Notes: generated by a model from the letters alone, not told the origin. Positions 9,255 to 19,058 are shown, counted from the first letter of the stretch. The stretch: DNA of 64,000 bases from Novosphingobium sp. ST904 (GCF_001298105.1 NZ_LGJH01000149.1:1-64000), one strand, 5' to 3'. Numbers and translations are program-made.

Positions 9255-9701
9255 TCAGGCGATAACGACGAGCGGCTGGTCGAATTCGACCGGCTGCTGG
9301 TTGTCGACGAGGATGGCCTGGATCGTGCCGCTCTTGGGGGCGTTGATCTGGTTCATGACCTTCATGGCCTCGACGATGAGCAGAACGTCGCCAGCCTTGA
9401 CCTGCTGGCCAACGCTGATGAAGTTCGCCGCGCTGGGTTCGGGCGCGAGATAGACGGTGCCAACCATCGGCGACTTCACGGCGTCAACCGGGGCGGCAGG
9501 CGCAGCCTCGGCTGCCGGAGCGGCGGCTGCAGCCGGAGCGGCGACCTGCGGCAGTGCCGGGGCCGCGGCAGCAACGATCTGCTGTGCAACCTGACGCACG
9601 ACCTTGATCTTGCGTTCGCCGTCCTCGACCTCGATTTCGGTCAGGCCGGTTTCAGCGAGGAGCTCGGCGAGCTCGCGTACCAGCGCGCTGTCGATGTTCA
9701 C
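9255..9701 (-). CDS. accB: Biotin carboxyl carrier protein (BCCP)
   Basis: Carries biotin between AccC and AccA/D. The 148 residues consist of a short N-terminal domain, an Ala/Pro-rich linker (about 44-72) and a C-terminal biotinyl domain with EAMKVMNQI; Lys114 is the biotinylation site. The start is GTG (9701-9699), overlapping the accD stop as GTGA, so the two are translationally coupled. Confidence 0.95.
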   Translation of the reverse strand: MNIDSALVRELAELLAETGLTEIEVEDGERKIKVVRQVAQQIVAAAAPALPQVAAPAAAAAPAAEAAPAAPVDAVKSPMVGTVYLAPEPSAANFISVGQQVKAGDVLLIVEAMKVMNQINAPKSGTIQAILVDNQQPVEFDQPLVVIA

Positions 9702-10546
9702 GCAACTTCCTTTCGTTCAAGATAACCGAGCAGCGAGGCCAGCGTGCCTTTGAGGTCCTGGCGGTGGACCACCATGTCCACCATGCCGTGGGCATGGAGG
9801 TACTCGGCGCGCTGGAAGCCGTCGGGGAGTTTTTCGCGGATGGTGTCCTGGATCACGCGCTGGCCGGCGAAGCCGATGAGCGCGCCCGGCTCGGCGATCT
9901 GGATATCGCCCAGCATCGCGTAGCTGGCGGTGACGCCGCCGGTGGTGGGATCGGTCAGGACGACGATATAGGGAAGACCCGCCCGTGCGAGGCGGCGGAT
10001 CGCCACGGTCGCCTTGGGCATCTGCATGAGCGAGAGGATACCCTCCTGCATGCGGGCGCCGCCGGCGGCAGTGCAGATCACGTAGGCGCAATCCTCGGCG
10101 ATGGCCCGTTCGACGGCCTCGACGAAAGCCTCACCCACCGCCATGCCCATCGACCCGCCCATGAAGGCGAAGTCCTGGACGCCGAGCACCACCTTCTGCC
10201 CCTCGATCGCGCCGAGCGCATTGGTCAGCGCATCGGGGAAGGGATTGGCGGCGCGCGCGGCGCGGATGCGGTCGGAATACTTCTTGCTGTCGCGGAAGTT
10301 CAGCGGATTTTCCGGAACCTTCGCGGCAGGCAGGACGGAATAACCGGCGTCGAGCAACTGGTCGAAGCGCGTCTGCGCACCGATGCGGCCGTGGTACTGG
10401 CAGCGCGGGCAGACCGACAGATTGTCCTCGAACTCCTTGGTGAAGAGCATCTCGCCGCAACCGGGACACTTGGTCCACAGGTTGTCGGGCGTGTCCCGCT
10501 TCTTCAGGCTCCCGAGGGAATTGCGTACCTTGCTAAGCCAACTCAT
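9698..10546 (-). CDS. accD: Acetyl-CoA carboxylase carboxyltransferase subunit beta
   Basis: Beta subunit of the carboxyltransferase. From ATG at 10546 ([20 protein letters not shown]) it gives 282 residues, the usual length; the frame extends upstream to 10714, but that part has no AccD features. The zinc finger is CPGC (27-30) and CPRC (46-49). The catalytic part includes [20 protein letters not shown] and [19 protein letters not shown]. It heads the accD-accB-accC-accA run. Confidence 0.96.
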   Translation of the reverse strand: MSWLSKVRNSLGSLKKRDTPDNLWTKCPGCGEMLFTKEFEDNLSVCPRCQYHGRIGAQTRFDQLLDAGYSVLPAAKVPENPLNFRDSKKYSDRIRAARAANPFPDALTNALGAIEGQKVVLGVQDFAFMGGSMGMAVGEAFVEAVERAIAEDCAYVICTAAGGARMQEGILSLMQMPKATVAIRRLARAGLPYIVVLTDPTTGGVTASYAMLGDIQIAEPGALIGFAGQRVIQDTIREKLPDGFQRAEYLHAHGMVDMVVHRQDLKGTLASLLGYLERKEVA

Positions 10547-10989
10547 GACGAACCCTTGCGTGAAACTCGTGCGGCCCGGTGAGTCCGGGCTCGCATGCTG
10601 GATCGACCGGGCGCAGTATCGAGGGCTTGTTTTCCAGCGCCCCTTGCGACCGAACGATCTCTGTGTGCGACGTGCTCCGCGCTGGCCTGTCGGGCCCGCC
10701 GCCGAGCGCGGCAATACGCGGCAGATATGGGTAGATCAATCGCCAGTACACTCCGGCATGCGCAAAAAGTGCCCCGCGGCGGTGCACGAGGAGCCTGAAA
10801 GGCGCAGAAATCCGCGAATCCGACAGGTTAATCGGCACCCCCGCAAAAGATGAGTGGAAGCGGCGAAAACAGGCTTTTTTCACCCCTTTACCATTACGTC
10901 AAGGCGGAATTCGTGGCCTTTGGAGCACGCTTCGGATCTTTCGGAGCGCGGTTGAAGGTGGGCCTGGAGGGGTTCAGAAGGGGTAGAAC
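10547..10989. other. Divergent intergenic region upstream of accD and yjbQ
   Basis: About 440 bp between divergently transcribed accD and yjbQ. Open frames here (10533-10883 minus, 10595-10798 plus) have no recognisable motif and I do not accept them. The region should hold the acc operon promoter, but I cannot point to convincing -35/-10 boxes. Confidence 0.4.
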
Positions 10990-11406
10990 ATGAAACAGGC
11001 CACCGCGATCCTCTCCTTCGACACGCCCGGCCGCGGGCTTTGCGATATCACCCGCACGATTGCCGACTGGCATCGCGAGACCGGCATCGGAGAGGGCCTG
11101 CTCACCCTGCTCTGCCGCCACACATCCGCCTCGCTCCTGATCCAGGAGAACGCCGCGCGCGAAGTGAGGGGCGACATCGTCGACTGGCTGGACCGCATGG
11201 CGCCGGAAGGCCGCCACTACGCCCATGACGACGAAGGCCCTGACGACATGCCCGCCCATCTCAAGGCAACGCTGACCGGCGTGAACCTCTCGATCCCGGT
11301 TATCGGCGGACGCCTGGCGCTGGGCACCTGGCAAGGCATCTACCTTGCCGAGCATCGCCGCGCCCCGCACCGGCGGCAGGTTGCGCTCCATCTGATCGGG
11401 ACCTGA
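10990..11406 (+). CDS. YjbQ/UPF0047 family protein
   Basis: Small trimeric beta-sandwich protein of the YjbQ family, reported to have weak thiamine-phosphate synthase activity; the true role is unsettled. The 138 residues contain the family signatures LLTLLCRHTSASLLIQENA, DDEGPDDMPAHLKATLTG and GTWQGIYLAEHR, with the conserved His residues of the putative metal/active site. A GGGG-type ribosome site precedes ATG 10990. No functional link to its neighbours is evident. Confidence 0.9.
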   Translation: MKQATAILSFDTPGRGLCDITRTIADWHRETGIGEGLLTLLCRHTSASLLIQENAAREVRGDIVDWLDRMAPEGRHYAHDDEGPDDMPAHLKATLTGVNLSIPVIGGRLALGTWQGIYLAEHRRAPHRRQVALHLIGT

Positions 11407-11533
11407 CGCCGAACCTGCGGCGATTCTCCCACACCTGCCGCAATCGCCGGCGCTTTATCTGGCCCGGCTGAATTGGACCATTGCATCCGCCCACGCGATG
11501 CCTATCCACGCTGCCTTGTTGTAATCGGAGAGT

Positions 11534-12952
11534 ATGCCGTGCCCTTCCCCGCCAGCGAGCGCGAGTCCGTCCTTTGATCTCGGCGCTGACCTGTTCCGCA
11601 TCGGCCTGGGCCCTTCCAGTTCGCACACTGTCGGCCCGATGCGCATCGCCGCGCGTTTCCTCCAGACGCTCGAGGAAGCCGGGCAGTTCGAATCGATCGC
11701 CCGCATAAGGGTGGAACTGCAAGGCTCGCTCGCGCTGACCGGCGAAGGCCACGGCACGCCGGATGCCTGCCTCATGGGCCTGATCGGGTTCCAGCCGGAA
11801 ACCGCCGATCCGGCCGAAGCGCACGAGGCCGCCGCCCAAGTCCGCGCGACCGGCCGGATCGCCCTGCTCGGCCGCCGCGAAGTCGCCTTCGATCCCGCGA
11901 CCGATCTCGTGCTGGACTTCGACCACATTCCCGATCTCCATCCCAACGGCATGGTCGTGACCGCCTTCGACGCGGTGGGCGGCGAAATCGCCCGGAATGA
12001 GTATTTCTCGACCGGCGGGGGCTTCTTCTCCAGCCGCCACCAGCTCGAACAGCCCGCACCGGACGACCAGGTGACTCACGGCCCACCGGTTGCCTACCCG
12101 TTCGGCTCAGGCGCGCAGCTCCTGGAAGTCTGTGCCACCAGCGGGCTCGACATCGCCTCGGTCATGCTCGCCAACGAGGCGGCGCGCCGGCCGGAGGACG
12201 AGACGCTGGCCGGGCTGGACGCGATCGCGGAAGCCATGAACCAGTGCATCGACAGCGGCCTCGAACGCGAGGGGCTGCTGCCCGGCGCGCTCAAGGTCCG
12301 CCGCCGCGCCCGCGCGATTCACCAGAACCTGATCTCGCGCCCGCAGGACAACCAGGCCGAGACCCTGATGGACTGGCTCAACCTCTATGCCATGGCGGTG
12401 AACGAGGAGAACGCCAGCGGCGGCCGCGTCGTCACCGCCCCCACCAACGGGGCGGCGGGCATCGTGCCCTCGCTGCTGCGCCAGTATTGCAGCGAGGGGC
12501 GCAAGGCGGTTCCCGCCAAGGCCCGCCGCTACCTGCTGACCGCAGCCGGGATCGGTCTGCTCTACAAGCAGCGCGCCTCGATCTCGGGCGCGGAGATGGG
12601 CTGCCAGGGCGAAGTGGGCGTGGCCTGCTCGATGGCGGCGGCAGGGCTCGCGGCGGTCTGGGGCGGCACGCCGGAGCAAGTCTGCGCCGCCGCCGAGATC
12701 GGCATGGAACACAACCTCGGGCTCACCTGCGATCCGGTGGGCGGCCTCGTGCAGATCCCCTGCATCGAGCGCAACGCCATCGCCTCGGTCAAGGCCGTCA
12801 ATGCCGCCAAGCTGGCGCTCCACGCGGGTGAGACCCCGCGCGTCTCGCTCGACCAGGTGATCGAGACGATGCGCCAGACCGGGCTCGACATGTCCAGCAA
12901 GTACAAGGAAACCAGCCAGGGCGGCCTCGCCATCAACGTGGTGGCCTGCTGA
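11534..12952 (+). CDS. sdaA: L-serine ammonia-lyase, iron-sulfur type
   Basis: Converts L-serine to pyruvate and ammonia with an oxygen-sensitive [4Fe-4S] cluster. The 472-residue single-chain form has the beta domain first ([19 protein letters not shown]) and then the alpha domain ([16 protein letters not shown]), with cluster cysteines in [18 protein letters not shown] and VQIPCIERN. Length and architecture match E. coli SdaA. The first about 12 residues are low-complexity, so the true start may lie slightly downstream of 11534. Confidence 0.95.
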   Translation: MPCPSPPASASPSFDLGADLFRIGLGPSSSHTVGPMRIAARFLQTLEEAGQFESIARIRVELQGSLALTGEGHGTPDACLMGLIGFQPETADPAEAHEAAAQVRATGRIALLGRREVAFDPATDLVLDFDHIPDLHPNGMVVTAFDAVGGEIARNEYFSTGGGFFSSRHQLEQPAPDDQVTHGPPVAYPFGSGAQLLEVCATSGLDIASVMLANEAARRPEDETLAGLDAIAEAMNQCIDSGLEREGLLPGALKVRRRARAIHQNLISRPQDNQAETLMDWLNLYAMAVNEENASGGRVVTAPTNGAAGIVPSLLRQYCSEGRKAVPAKARRYLLTAAGIGLLYKQRASISGAEMGCQGEVGVACSMAAAGLAAVWGGTPEQVCAAAEIGMEHNLGLTCDPVGGLVQIPCIERNAIASVKAVNAAKLALHAGETPRVSLDQVIETMRQTGLDMSSKYKETSQGGLAINVVAC

Positions 12953-12976
12953 GGGCGAGCATGCCCCTTCCCCTCA

Positions 12977-13000
12977 GGCTTTCGGTCGCACCGAAAAGCC
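12977..13000 (+). terminator. Hairpin downstream of sdaA
   Basis: GGCTTTCGGT, a 3-nt loop and ACCGAAAAGCC form a stem with one bulge, 24 bp after the sdaA stop. It lacks a T-run, so it is a weak terminator candidate. Confidence 0.35.
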
Positions 13001-13208
13001 GTCGCTGGGGCGGACGGAACGTCGATGCGGGGCGCTCCGCCGCTTCCCCGCAATCCGGCCGCGTTTCATGCGGTCCGCACCTTTTTCACAGCCTGTTTTA
13101 CCACGTTCACGGCAACTTCAGCCGGGCCGGTGCTTTGATCGACATGCAGCGGGTGCGACGCTGTGGCCGCAAGGCCGCCTGAATGTCGAATTTCAAAGGA
13201 CAGGAACA

Positions 13209-13438
13209 ATGAAGAAGACCGGCACCACCCTCCTCGCCGCCCTCGCACTCGGCGCCCTCATCCCCGCCTCGGGCGCCATGGCGCAGCAGCCGGCTCCCCA
13301 CCCCAGCGCGCATCCCACGAAGGCGCGGTCGTGAAGAAGACCACGACGCGCCAGACCACGGTCAAGAAGACCACGCACAAGAAGGTCACCTGCCGCTACG
13401 TCATGCAGCATGGCAAGAAGGTGAAGGTCTGCAAGTAA
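13209..13438 (+). CDS. Small exported basic protein, apparent frameshift
   Basis: ATG 13209 (after an AGGA site) opens a signal peptide (KKTGTTLLAALALGALIPAS, cleavage near AMA-QQ) and a short Pro/His spacer, then stops at 13334. The other frame continues at once with a Lys/Thr-rich tail (VVKKTTTRQTTVKKTTHKK) to a stop at 13438. Adding one G near 13322 joins them into one exported basic protein of about 76 residues with a final Cys pair (VTCRYVMQHGKKVKVCK). A GTG at 13331 overlapping the TGA could instead start a second small ORF. Function is unknown. Confidence 0.55.
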
Positions 13439-13446
13439 GGCTTTCC

Positions 13447-13468
13447 GGCCCCCGTTCCGGCGGGGGCC
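13447..13468. terminator. Strong GC hairpin between convergent genes
   Basis: A perfect 8-bp stem, GGCCCCCG with CGGGGGCC around a 6-nt loop, lies 9 bp after the small exported protein gene and 65 bp beyond the wecC stop. Position suggests a shared terminator, although there is no T-run. Confidence 0.45.
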
Positions 13469-13532
13469 CAGGCTGGGAGAAGTTCCGAGAGCCGGCCGTT
13501 CCCGGCCTGCCCCGGTTTCCTAGCCGCCAGTC

Positions 13533-14834
13533 TTAGCCCGCGAGCGCCATCCGGGCCTCGTCCTCGCGCACGACACGGGGCTGGTCGGGCCAGATGCCGC
13601 GGGTATCGTAGACCAGCTTTTCCGAACGCTCCGCCAGCGGAACCACGCGGAACACGTCGTGATCGACCAATACGATCAGGATCTCGCAAGTCTCCAGCGC
13701 ATCGTCGATATCGATCTGGACAGCCCCGGTATCGGTGAACTCGATCGGCAGCTGCGCCGCATAGGGCTCCACCACATGGATGCGGCTGCCGAACTTGCGG
13801 GCGAGCCGGCTGGTGACAAAGCGCGCCGGGCTTTCACGGAAATCGTCGATATTGGCCTTGAAGGCGAGCCCGAGGCAGGCGACTTTCGCCTCCGGGTTGG
13901 CTTCCACCAGAGCCTCGGCCTTGGCGATGACATGGCTCATCTTGTGATCGTTGACGCCGCGCGCAGTGCGGATCAGCGGGGTTTCCTCCGGCGCGCCGTG
14001 AACGATGAACCAGGGATCGACGGCGATGCAGTGCCCGCCCACGCCGGGGCCGGGCGTCAGGATATTGACGCGCGGGTGACGGTTGGCGAGGCGGATCACT
14101 TCCCACACGTCCAGCCCCATGCGGTCCGCCACCATGGAAAGCTCGTTGGCGAAAGCAATGTTCACATCGCGATAGGCATTCTCGACCAGCTTGGTCATCT
14201 CGGCCGCGCGGGCATCGGTGGTCACGCATTCGCCGCGCACGAAGCGCTTGTAGAAGGCCAGCGCCTTGCGCGCGCAGCGCGGGGTGATGCCGCCGATCGA
14301 GCGATCGTTGTTGGTCAGTTCCTCAAGGATGCGGCCGGGCAGCACGCGCTCGGGACAATAGGCGATCGAAACGTCCGGCGTATCGCGGGTCAGGCCGGGA
14401 ATCTTCAGGTCCGGGCGCAGTTCGGCGATCAGGTCGCGAAGCTGCTCGGTCGTCCCCACCGGCGAAGTGGATTCGAGGATCACCACGTCGCCCGCCTTGA
14501 GCACGGCAGCGACAGAGCGGCCCGCCGCCAGCACATAGGAGATATCCGGCGCGTGATTCTTGTCGAACGGCGTGGGAACCGCGATCACGAAGACATCCGC
14601 CGGCGCGATCGCGGTCGAAGCCGAAAGCAGCCCGCGCGAAACGACACCCTGCACCAATCCGTCAAGGTCGACTTCCTCGATATGGATCTCGCCCCGGTTG
14701 ATGGTGTCGACGACATCCTGCGAGACGTCGAGGCCGAGCACCCTGCACCCGGCCCGGGCGATCACGGCGGCGGTGGGAAGTCCGATATAGCCGAGACCGA
14801 CAACACAGACGTCAGGCTTCGATTCCGATTTCAT
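13533..14834 (-). CDS. wecC: UDP-N-acetyl-D-mannosamine dehydrogenase
   Basis: NAD-dependent enzyme that oxidises UDP-ManNAc twice to UDP-ManNAcA for surface polysaccharide. From ATG 14834 it gives 433 residues; the frame extends to 15047, but only inside wecB and without homologous content. It has the Rossmann motif VVGLGYIGLPTAAVIARAG, the central TKLVENAYRDVNIAFANE helix, the catalytic Cys in PGPGVGGHCIAVDPWF and the C-terminal half GLAFKANIDDFRESPA. The start overlaps the wecB 3' end by 23 bp, so the pair forms an operon. Confidence 0.93.
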   Translation of the reverse strand: MKSESKPDVCVVGLGYIGLPTAAVIARAGCRVLGLDVSQDVVDTINRGEIHIEEVDLDGLVQGVVSRGLLSASTAIAPADVFVIAVPTPFDKNHAPDISYVLAAGRSVAAVLKAGDVVILESTSPVGTTEQLRDLIAELRPDLKIPGLTRDTPDVSIAYCPERVLPGRILEELTNNDRSIGGITPRCARKALAFYKRFVRGECVTTDARAAEMTKLVENAYRDVNIAFANELSMVADRMGLDVWEVIRLANRHPRVNILTPGPGVGGHCIAVDPWFIVHGAPEETPLIRTARGVNDHKMSHVIAKAEALVEANPEAKVACLGLAFKANIDDFRESPARFVTSRLARKFGSRIHVVEPYAAQLPIEFTDTGAVQIDIDDALETCEILIVLVDHDVFRVVPLAERSEKLVYDTRGIWPDQPRVVREDEARMALAG

Positions 14835-15963
14835 GCGCGAGCAGCTCCACGATTCGGCGCGAGGTCTGCCCGTCCCCGAACGGATTGTGGGCGCGCGCCA
14901 TGGTCTCGTATGCCTGTTTATCGTCCAGCAAGGTTGATATTTCGGTAACGATCGTCTCGGCCGAAGTTCCGACGAGTTTCGCCGTCCCCGCGGCGACCCC
15001 CTCGGGCCGCTCGGTGGTCTCGCGCATGACCAGCACCGGCTTGCCAAGCGCGGGGGCCTCCTCCTGCACGCCGCCCGAATCGGTCAGCATGATTTCGGCA
15101 ATCGCCAGCAGCCGCGCGAAGTGCGGATAGTCCAGCGGCTCGATCAGGGCCACGTTGTCCAGCCCGGAGAGGCGCTCGTTCATGACCGTGCGCACATTGG
15201 GATTGAGGTGGACGGGGAAGATCACCGCCGTGTCGGGCCGCTCCGCGATCGTGCGCACCGCGCGCGCGATCTGCTCCATGCCCTCGCCGAAGTTCTCGCG
15301 CCGGTGGCTGGTGACGCCGACGATCCGCTTGCCCGCAAAGCGTGCCTCAAGGTCGGCCAGGCCCGCCGCCAGCGAGGGATCGCGCCCGATCTGCGCCGTG
15401 ACCCAGTGCAGCGCGTCGATCACGGTATTCCCGGTAACGTGGACGCGTGCGGGATCGACATTCTCCCGCAGCAGCGCGGCTTGCGAGGTCTCGGTCGGCG
15501 CGAAGTGCAGGCTGGCCATGGCGCCGATGATCTTGCGGTTCACCTCCTCCGGCCAGGGATGGTGGATATTGCCCGAGCGCAGACCCGCCTCGACATGATC
15601 GACCGGCAGCTTGCGGTAATAGGCCGCCAGCGCGCCCGCCATGGCGGTGGCGGTGTCGCCCTGCACGATCACCCGGTCCGGCCGCACCGCGTCCATCACC
15701 TTGCCCAGCCCGGTCAGCAGGTTCGCGGTGAGCGAGTCGAGCGTCTGGTCGGGCTGCATCACGTCGAGATCGTGATCGGGCACGATCCCGGCGATCTCCA
15801 GGACCTGGTCCAGCATCTGGCGGTGCTGCGCCGAAACGCAGACGACGCATTCGAAGCGCGGATCGGCCTTGAGCGCATGGATCACGGGGAACAGCTTGAT
15901 CGCCTCTGGGCGCGTGCCGAAGACGACGAGGATGCGGGTCTGAGCGGTCATGGCGGCGGGCAT
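14812..15963 (-). CDS. wecB: UDP-N-acetylglucosamine 2-epimerase, non-hydrolysing
   Basis: Interconverts UDP-GlcNAc and UDP-ManNAc, supplying WecC. The 383-residue protein shows the family signatures VVFGTRPEAIKLFPVIHAL, VQGDTATAMAGALAAYY, DHVEAGLRSG, VTSHRRENFG and LTDSGGVQEEAPALGKP. It is the upstream member of a two-gene operon. No glycosyltransferases are adjacent, so the destination of the sugar (O-antigen, capsule or other) is unknown. Confidence 0.95.
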   Translation of the reverse strand: MPAAMTAQTRILVVFGTRPEAIKLFPVIHALKADPRFECVVCVSAQHRQMLDQVLEIAGIVPDHDLDVMQPDQTLDSLTANLLTGLGKVMDAVRPDRVIVQGDTATAMAGALAAYYRKLPVDHVEAGLRSGNIHHPWPEEVNRKIIGAMASLHFAPTETSQAALLRENVDPARVHVTGNTVIDALHWVTAQIGRDPSLAAGLADLEARFAGKRIVGVTSHRRENFGEGMEQIARAVRTIAERPDTAVIFPVHLNPNVRTVMNERLSGLDNVALIEPLDYPHFARLLAIAEIMLTDSGGVQEEAPALGKPVLVMRETTERPEGVAAGTAKLVGTSAETIVTEISTLLDDKQAYETMARAHNPFGDGQTSRRIVELLAHEIGIEA

Positions 15964-16070
15964 AGCAGCGAGTGGTTAATGTTGCGGTTAAAAGAGAGTC
16001 CCCGCCGCATTCGTGGACAAGATTTCCCGGGGACTTGTCGCGCTTGCCCGCATCGGGAAAGACTTGTCCC

Positions 16071-16625
16071 ATGTCTATCCTGAGCGACAAGTGGATCCGC
16101 GAGCAGGCGCTCGAAAACGGAATGATCGAGCCTTTCGTCGAGGCCCAGCGCCGCGATGGATGCATCTCCTACGGCCTTTCGTCCTACGGCTACGACGCCC
16201 GCGTCGCGCCGGAGTTCAAGATCTTCACCAATGTCGATTCGGCGGTGGTCGATCCCAAGGACTTCGCCAGCAATTCCTTCGTGGACCGGCATACCGACGT
16301 CTGCGTGATTCCGCCGAACTCGTTCGCACTGGCCCGCACGGTCGAATATTTCCGCGTGCCGCGCGACGTGCTGGTGATCTGCCTCGGCAAGAGCACTTAT
16401 GCCCGCTGCGGAATCATCGTAAACGTCACCCCGCTGGAGCCGGGCTGGGAAGGGCACGTCACGCTGGAATTCTCGAACACCACGCCGCTGCCCGCCAAGA
16501 TCTACGCGAACGAGGGCGCCTGCCAGTTCCTCTTCCTCAAGGGGAACGAACCCTGCGAGACGAGCTACGCCGACCGGGCCGGCAAATACATGGGCCAGCG
16601 CGGCGTGACCCTGCCCCGGCTCTAG
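16071..16625 (+). CDS. dcd: dCTP deaminase
   Basis: Deaminates dCTP to dUTP, a precursor for dTMP. ATG 16071 ([20 protein letters not shown]) gives 184 residues, the standard length; an upstream in-frame ATG at 15972 would add an atypical leader. Signatures include [36 protein letters not shown] (with the catalytic Glu) and GVTLPRL at the C-terminus. It is divergent from wecB. Confidence 0.95.
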   Translation: MSILSDKWIREQALENGMIEPFVEAQRRDGCISYGLSSYGYDARVAPEFKIFTNVDSAVVDPKDFASNSFVDRHTDVCVIPPNSFALARTVEYFRVPRDVLVICLGKSTYARCGIIVNVTPLEPGWEGHVTLEFSNTTPLPAKIYANEGACQFLFLKGNEPCETSYADRAGKYMGQRGVTLPRL

Positions 16626-16697
16626 GTTAAGGCCCAGGGAACAATCCGCCGCCATATCCGCTTCTCCGGGCATGAATGCCATGTCGGGAGAGAAGAC

Positions 16698-17279
16698 ATG
16701 TCCAAGATCGCAGCCATAATCGGGCGATTCCTGATCGCCCTGATCTTCGTGATTTCCGGCGCCTCCAAGCTGATGGACGTCGCTTCTACCGAAACCATGA
16801 TCGTCGCCACCGGCCTGCCTGCCGGCCTCGCGATTCCCACCGGCCTGTTCGAACTGATCGCCGGCCTCTGCCTCGCCGCCGGCTTCATGGTGCGGCTGGT
16901 CGCGGTGCTGCTGGCGCTGTTTACCGCGGCGACGATCCTGTTCTTCCACAACCGCTTCACCGACCCGATGCAGCAGATCATGGCGCTAAAGAACGTCGCG
17001 ATCATCGGCGGCCTGTGCCTGGCCTTCGCGCACAGCCAGATGTGGAACCACTACTACGCGATTACCCGCGAGCGCCGGGGAGAACTGGCCGCGCGCGATG
17101 CCGAGGAACGTATCCGCGACGCCGAACTGCGCGCCGCGCGGGCCGAGGCACGGGCCGAAGCCATGACCGATGGCCATGTGGCCCCCGGCTATGTCGAGGC
17201 CGCACCGCGCACCGTCATTACCGACTACAACCATGACGGCGTTCCCGAAGTCCGCCGTCGCCGCTGGTTCGACTGGTAG
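16698..17279 (+). CDS. DoxX family membrane protein
   Basis: Four-helix inner-membrane protein of the DoxX/DoxD family (about residues 1-120: FLIALIFVISGASKLMDV, then three further hydrophobic helices), followed by a charged cytoplasmic tail of about 70 residues rich in Ala, Glu and Arg. Family members are linked to quinone and oxidative-stress functions, but no reaction is established here. It stands alone between dcd and the SnoaL-like gene. Confidence 0.85.
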   Translation: MSKIAAIIGRFLIALIFVISGASKLMDVASTETMIVATGLPAGLAIPTGLFELIAGLCLAAGFMVRLVAVLLALFTAATILFFHNRFTDPMQQIMALKNVAIIGGLCLAFAHSQMWNHYYAITRERRGELAARDAEERIRDAELRAARAEARAEAMTDGHVAPGYVEAAPRTVITDYNHDGVPEVRRRRWFDW

Positions 17280-17343
17280 TTGCGCTTGACCCGCCTTCCT
17301 GCATTCGTGACTCCTTGTAGGAGCACACTGCGGGAGGGCGGAA

Positions 17344-17859
17344 TTGACAATGGAAGACATGCTCGCGCGCGAGGCGATCCGTGACGTGATCGCCCGCTAC
17401 ACCATGGCCGGCGATCGCCTGAAGATCGATGACTTCGCCGCCTGCTTCACCGCCGACGCCATCCTGGAAAGCGAGCACGTTCCGGCAGACCGCGCGTTCC
17501 GCTTCGAAGGCCATTCGCAAATCCGCGCCTGGCAGCAGGGCTGGCTGGACAGCGCCGCCACCGGCACCCCGGTCCACGCCGCCACCTTCGTGCGTCATCA
17601 CCTCACGACCTCGCAGATCGAGATCACCGGCGATGGAAACGCGGCGGCGCGCACTTACTGGCAGGCCTGGACGAACATCGGCCCCGACCATGCCGGAATC
17701 TACCTGGACCGGCTGCGCAAGGAGGCGGATGGCCGCTGGCTTATCGCCCATCGCCGCGTGCGGATGGACTGGGAAGCGGAGAACAGCCTGTTCCGCACGG
17801 CGATCCCCCTTTCGCGCGAGGCGAAAGGAAACGGCACAAACCACGCTTCACCCGGTTGA
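17344..17859 (+). CDS. SnoaL-like (NTF2-fold) protein
   Basis: This 171-residue protein has the alpha+beta cone of the SnoaL_4 type: helix LAREAIRDVIARYTMAGDRL, then FAACFTADAILE, VRHHLTTSQIEITGD and a final sheet (DGRWLIAHRRVRMDWEAE). Relatives include dehydratases, isomerases and proteins without catalytic activity, so no substrate is proposed. The start could be 17344 or the next ATG at 17350. It is the last chromosomal gene before the prophage and ends at the tRNA-Val promoter. Confidence 0.8.
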   Translation: MTMEDMLAREAIRDVIARYTMAGDRLKIDDFAACFTADAILESEHVPADRAFRFEGHSQIRAWQQGWLDSAATGTPVHAATFVRHHLTTSQIEITGDGNAAARTYWQAWTNIGPDHAGIYLDRLRKEADGRWLIAHRRVRMDWEAENSLFRTAIPLSREAKGNGTNHASPG

Positions 17860-17883
17860 CCCGGCCGAAAATTGTCGTAAAGC
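17856..17883 (+). promoter_or_regulatory. Original tRNA-Val promoter left of the prophage
   Basis: TTGACC (17856-17861) and TAAAGC (17878-17883) are 16 bp apart, about 30 bp before the tRNA 5' half. The same TTGAC-CGGCCG-AAAAT pattern precedes the intact tRNA-Val at 58246, which supports both as real tRNA promoters. This copy now drives only a truncated tRNA. Confidence 0.55.
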
Positions 17884-17914
17884 GGCGTCCACCAAGCACT
17901 TCACGAAGTGCTCA

Positions 17915-17952
17915 GGGCGGTTAGCTCAGTTGGTAGAGCATCTCGTTTACAC
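17915..17952 (+). repeat. attL core: 5' half of tRNA-Val
   Basis: These 38 bp are identical to bases 1-38 of the tRNA-Val at 58246, from the acceptor stem to the end of the anticodon loop (TTTACAC), and then diverge into phage DNA. This is the left copy of the attachment core. A 6-bp inverted repeat (GGCGAT/ATCGCC, 17953-17969) follows immediately. Confidence 0.9.
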
Positions 17953-17987
17953 GGCGATCATCTATCGCCCCGAGAGCCGCAGGAAAG

Positions 17988-19058
17988 CTAGGCTTTCTTC
18001 TTCACATCATCCATCTGGTCGGGACTATGTCGGGACTCGCTCGCTTCGAGCGCGTTGCGGACGTCGTCGTCCAGGACGTGGGCATAGCGCAGAGTGGTCT
18101 CGATGCGCTTGTGCTTCAGGGCCTCCTTCGCGGCCGCCAGCGAGCCGGTGGCGCGCACGATGCGAGTGCCGCGCGTGTGGCGCAGATCGTGGATGCGAAA
18201 GTTGTCGACGCCGGCGTCGCTGCGAGCCTTGGCAAAAGGTTTGCGCAGCGCGGTGGGCGTGAGCGGGTAGCGCTTGCCCTTCCGACGGTTCCCCCTGCTC
18301 TTCTGGCAAATGTACGTGAAGACGAAGGGCTTCCCCTCCTCGTCCTCGCATTGCTCCTGCCGGGCGATGATTTCGACCAAGGCCGTGGTGAGCGGCCGGG
18401 TGACGATGTCCCCGCCCTTGATGCGCGTCACCGCGACCTTGCGCGGAATGCTCACGTCCTGCCAGCGGAGGCCGAGCACCTCGCCTCTACGCCATCCGGA
18501 CTTGAGCAGGAATTCGACCGCGTCGGACACGTCATTGCGCAGGGCGAGGAACAGCTTGGCTTCCTCAAGCACCTCCAACTCGCGCGGCGGCCTATTCGGC
18601 ACTTTCAGCATGAGCTGCGACCACTTGGGCATTTTGCCGATGTCGTATTCGGTCTCGTTGGCCCGGCGCCATACCGAGCGCGCGTTCTCGATCTCGCGGT
18701 TCACCGATGCGCTCGAACGCTCATCGCGCCGTTTCGCGAAGTAGACCTGAAGGTCGCGCTGGCTGACTTCCGAGACCAGCTTGTTCGCGCCCAGCCCATC
18801 GACCAGCTCGGCCAGCATGTATTTGATGGTCGGCCAGCTCGGCAGCAGTTCGGCATGGTCCTGGTACAGGCTCGCCGCTTCATTCATCGTGATCGGGGGA
18901 AGCTGCTCGTTCGGCAGGGCAGCCTTACGCCTTTCGCGCCGCTCGAATTCCTCGGCGGCGCGTTTGGTGGGGCAACCAGTGGAGCCGTAATAGCGACGGC
19001 CCTTGAACTGGAAATCGTAGAGGTAATGGGGTTTGCCCGCAGGCTTGTAGACACTCAA
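17988..19058 (-). CDS. int: Phage integrase, tyrosine recombinase
   Basis: Catalyses integration and excision at the tRNA-Val core. In 356 residues there is an N-terminal arm-binding region (YLYDFQFKGRRYYGSTG), a core-binding SAM-like domain (about 55-150) and the catalytic domain with GWRRGEVLGLRW (Arg191), HDLRHTRGTR (His290, Arg293), LKHKRIETTLRYAHV (His316, nucleophile Tyr325). Its 3' end is 36 bp from attL and contains the left copy of a 26-bp repeat (18013-18038) also found near attR. Confidence 0.95.
   Translation of the reverse strand: MSVYKPAGKPHYLYDFQFKGRRYYGSTGCPTKRAAEEFERRERRKAALPNEQLPPITMNEAASLYQDHAELLPSWPTIKYMLAELVDGLGANKLVSEVSQRDLQVYFAKRRDERSSASVNREIENARSVWRRANETEYDIGKMPKWSQLMLKVPNRPPRELEVLEEAKLFLALRNDVSDAVEFLLKSGWRRGEVLGLRWQDVSIPRKVAVTRIKGGDIVTRPLTTALVEIIARQEQCEDEEGKPFVFTYICQKSRGNRRKGKRYPLTPTALRKPFAKARSDAGVDNFRIHDLRHTRGTRIVRATGSLAAAKEALKHKRIETTLRYAHVLDDDVRNALEASESRHSPDQMDDVKKKA
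18013..18038 (+). repeat. 26-bp direct repeat near attL, possible integrase arm site
   Basis: The sequence contains GTCGGGACT twice, 11 bp apart, and is identical to 58112-58137 on the other side of the prophage in the same orientation. One copy beside each core is what arm-type integrase sites would look like. Here it lies inside the 3' end of the integrase gene. Confidence 0.6.

Noticed and set aside
13659-14948. Long plus-strand ORF (429 codons) opposite wecC
   Set aside because: It is Arg/His/Asp-rich without motifs and lies antisense to the well-supported wecC; GC-rich DNA produces such shadows.
17895-17912. Hairpin AGCACTTC-AC-GAAGTGCT just before attL as a terminator or attachment arm
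   Set aside because: The loop of 2 nt is too short, there is no T-run, and no copy occurs near attR.
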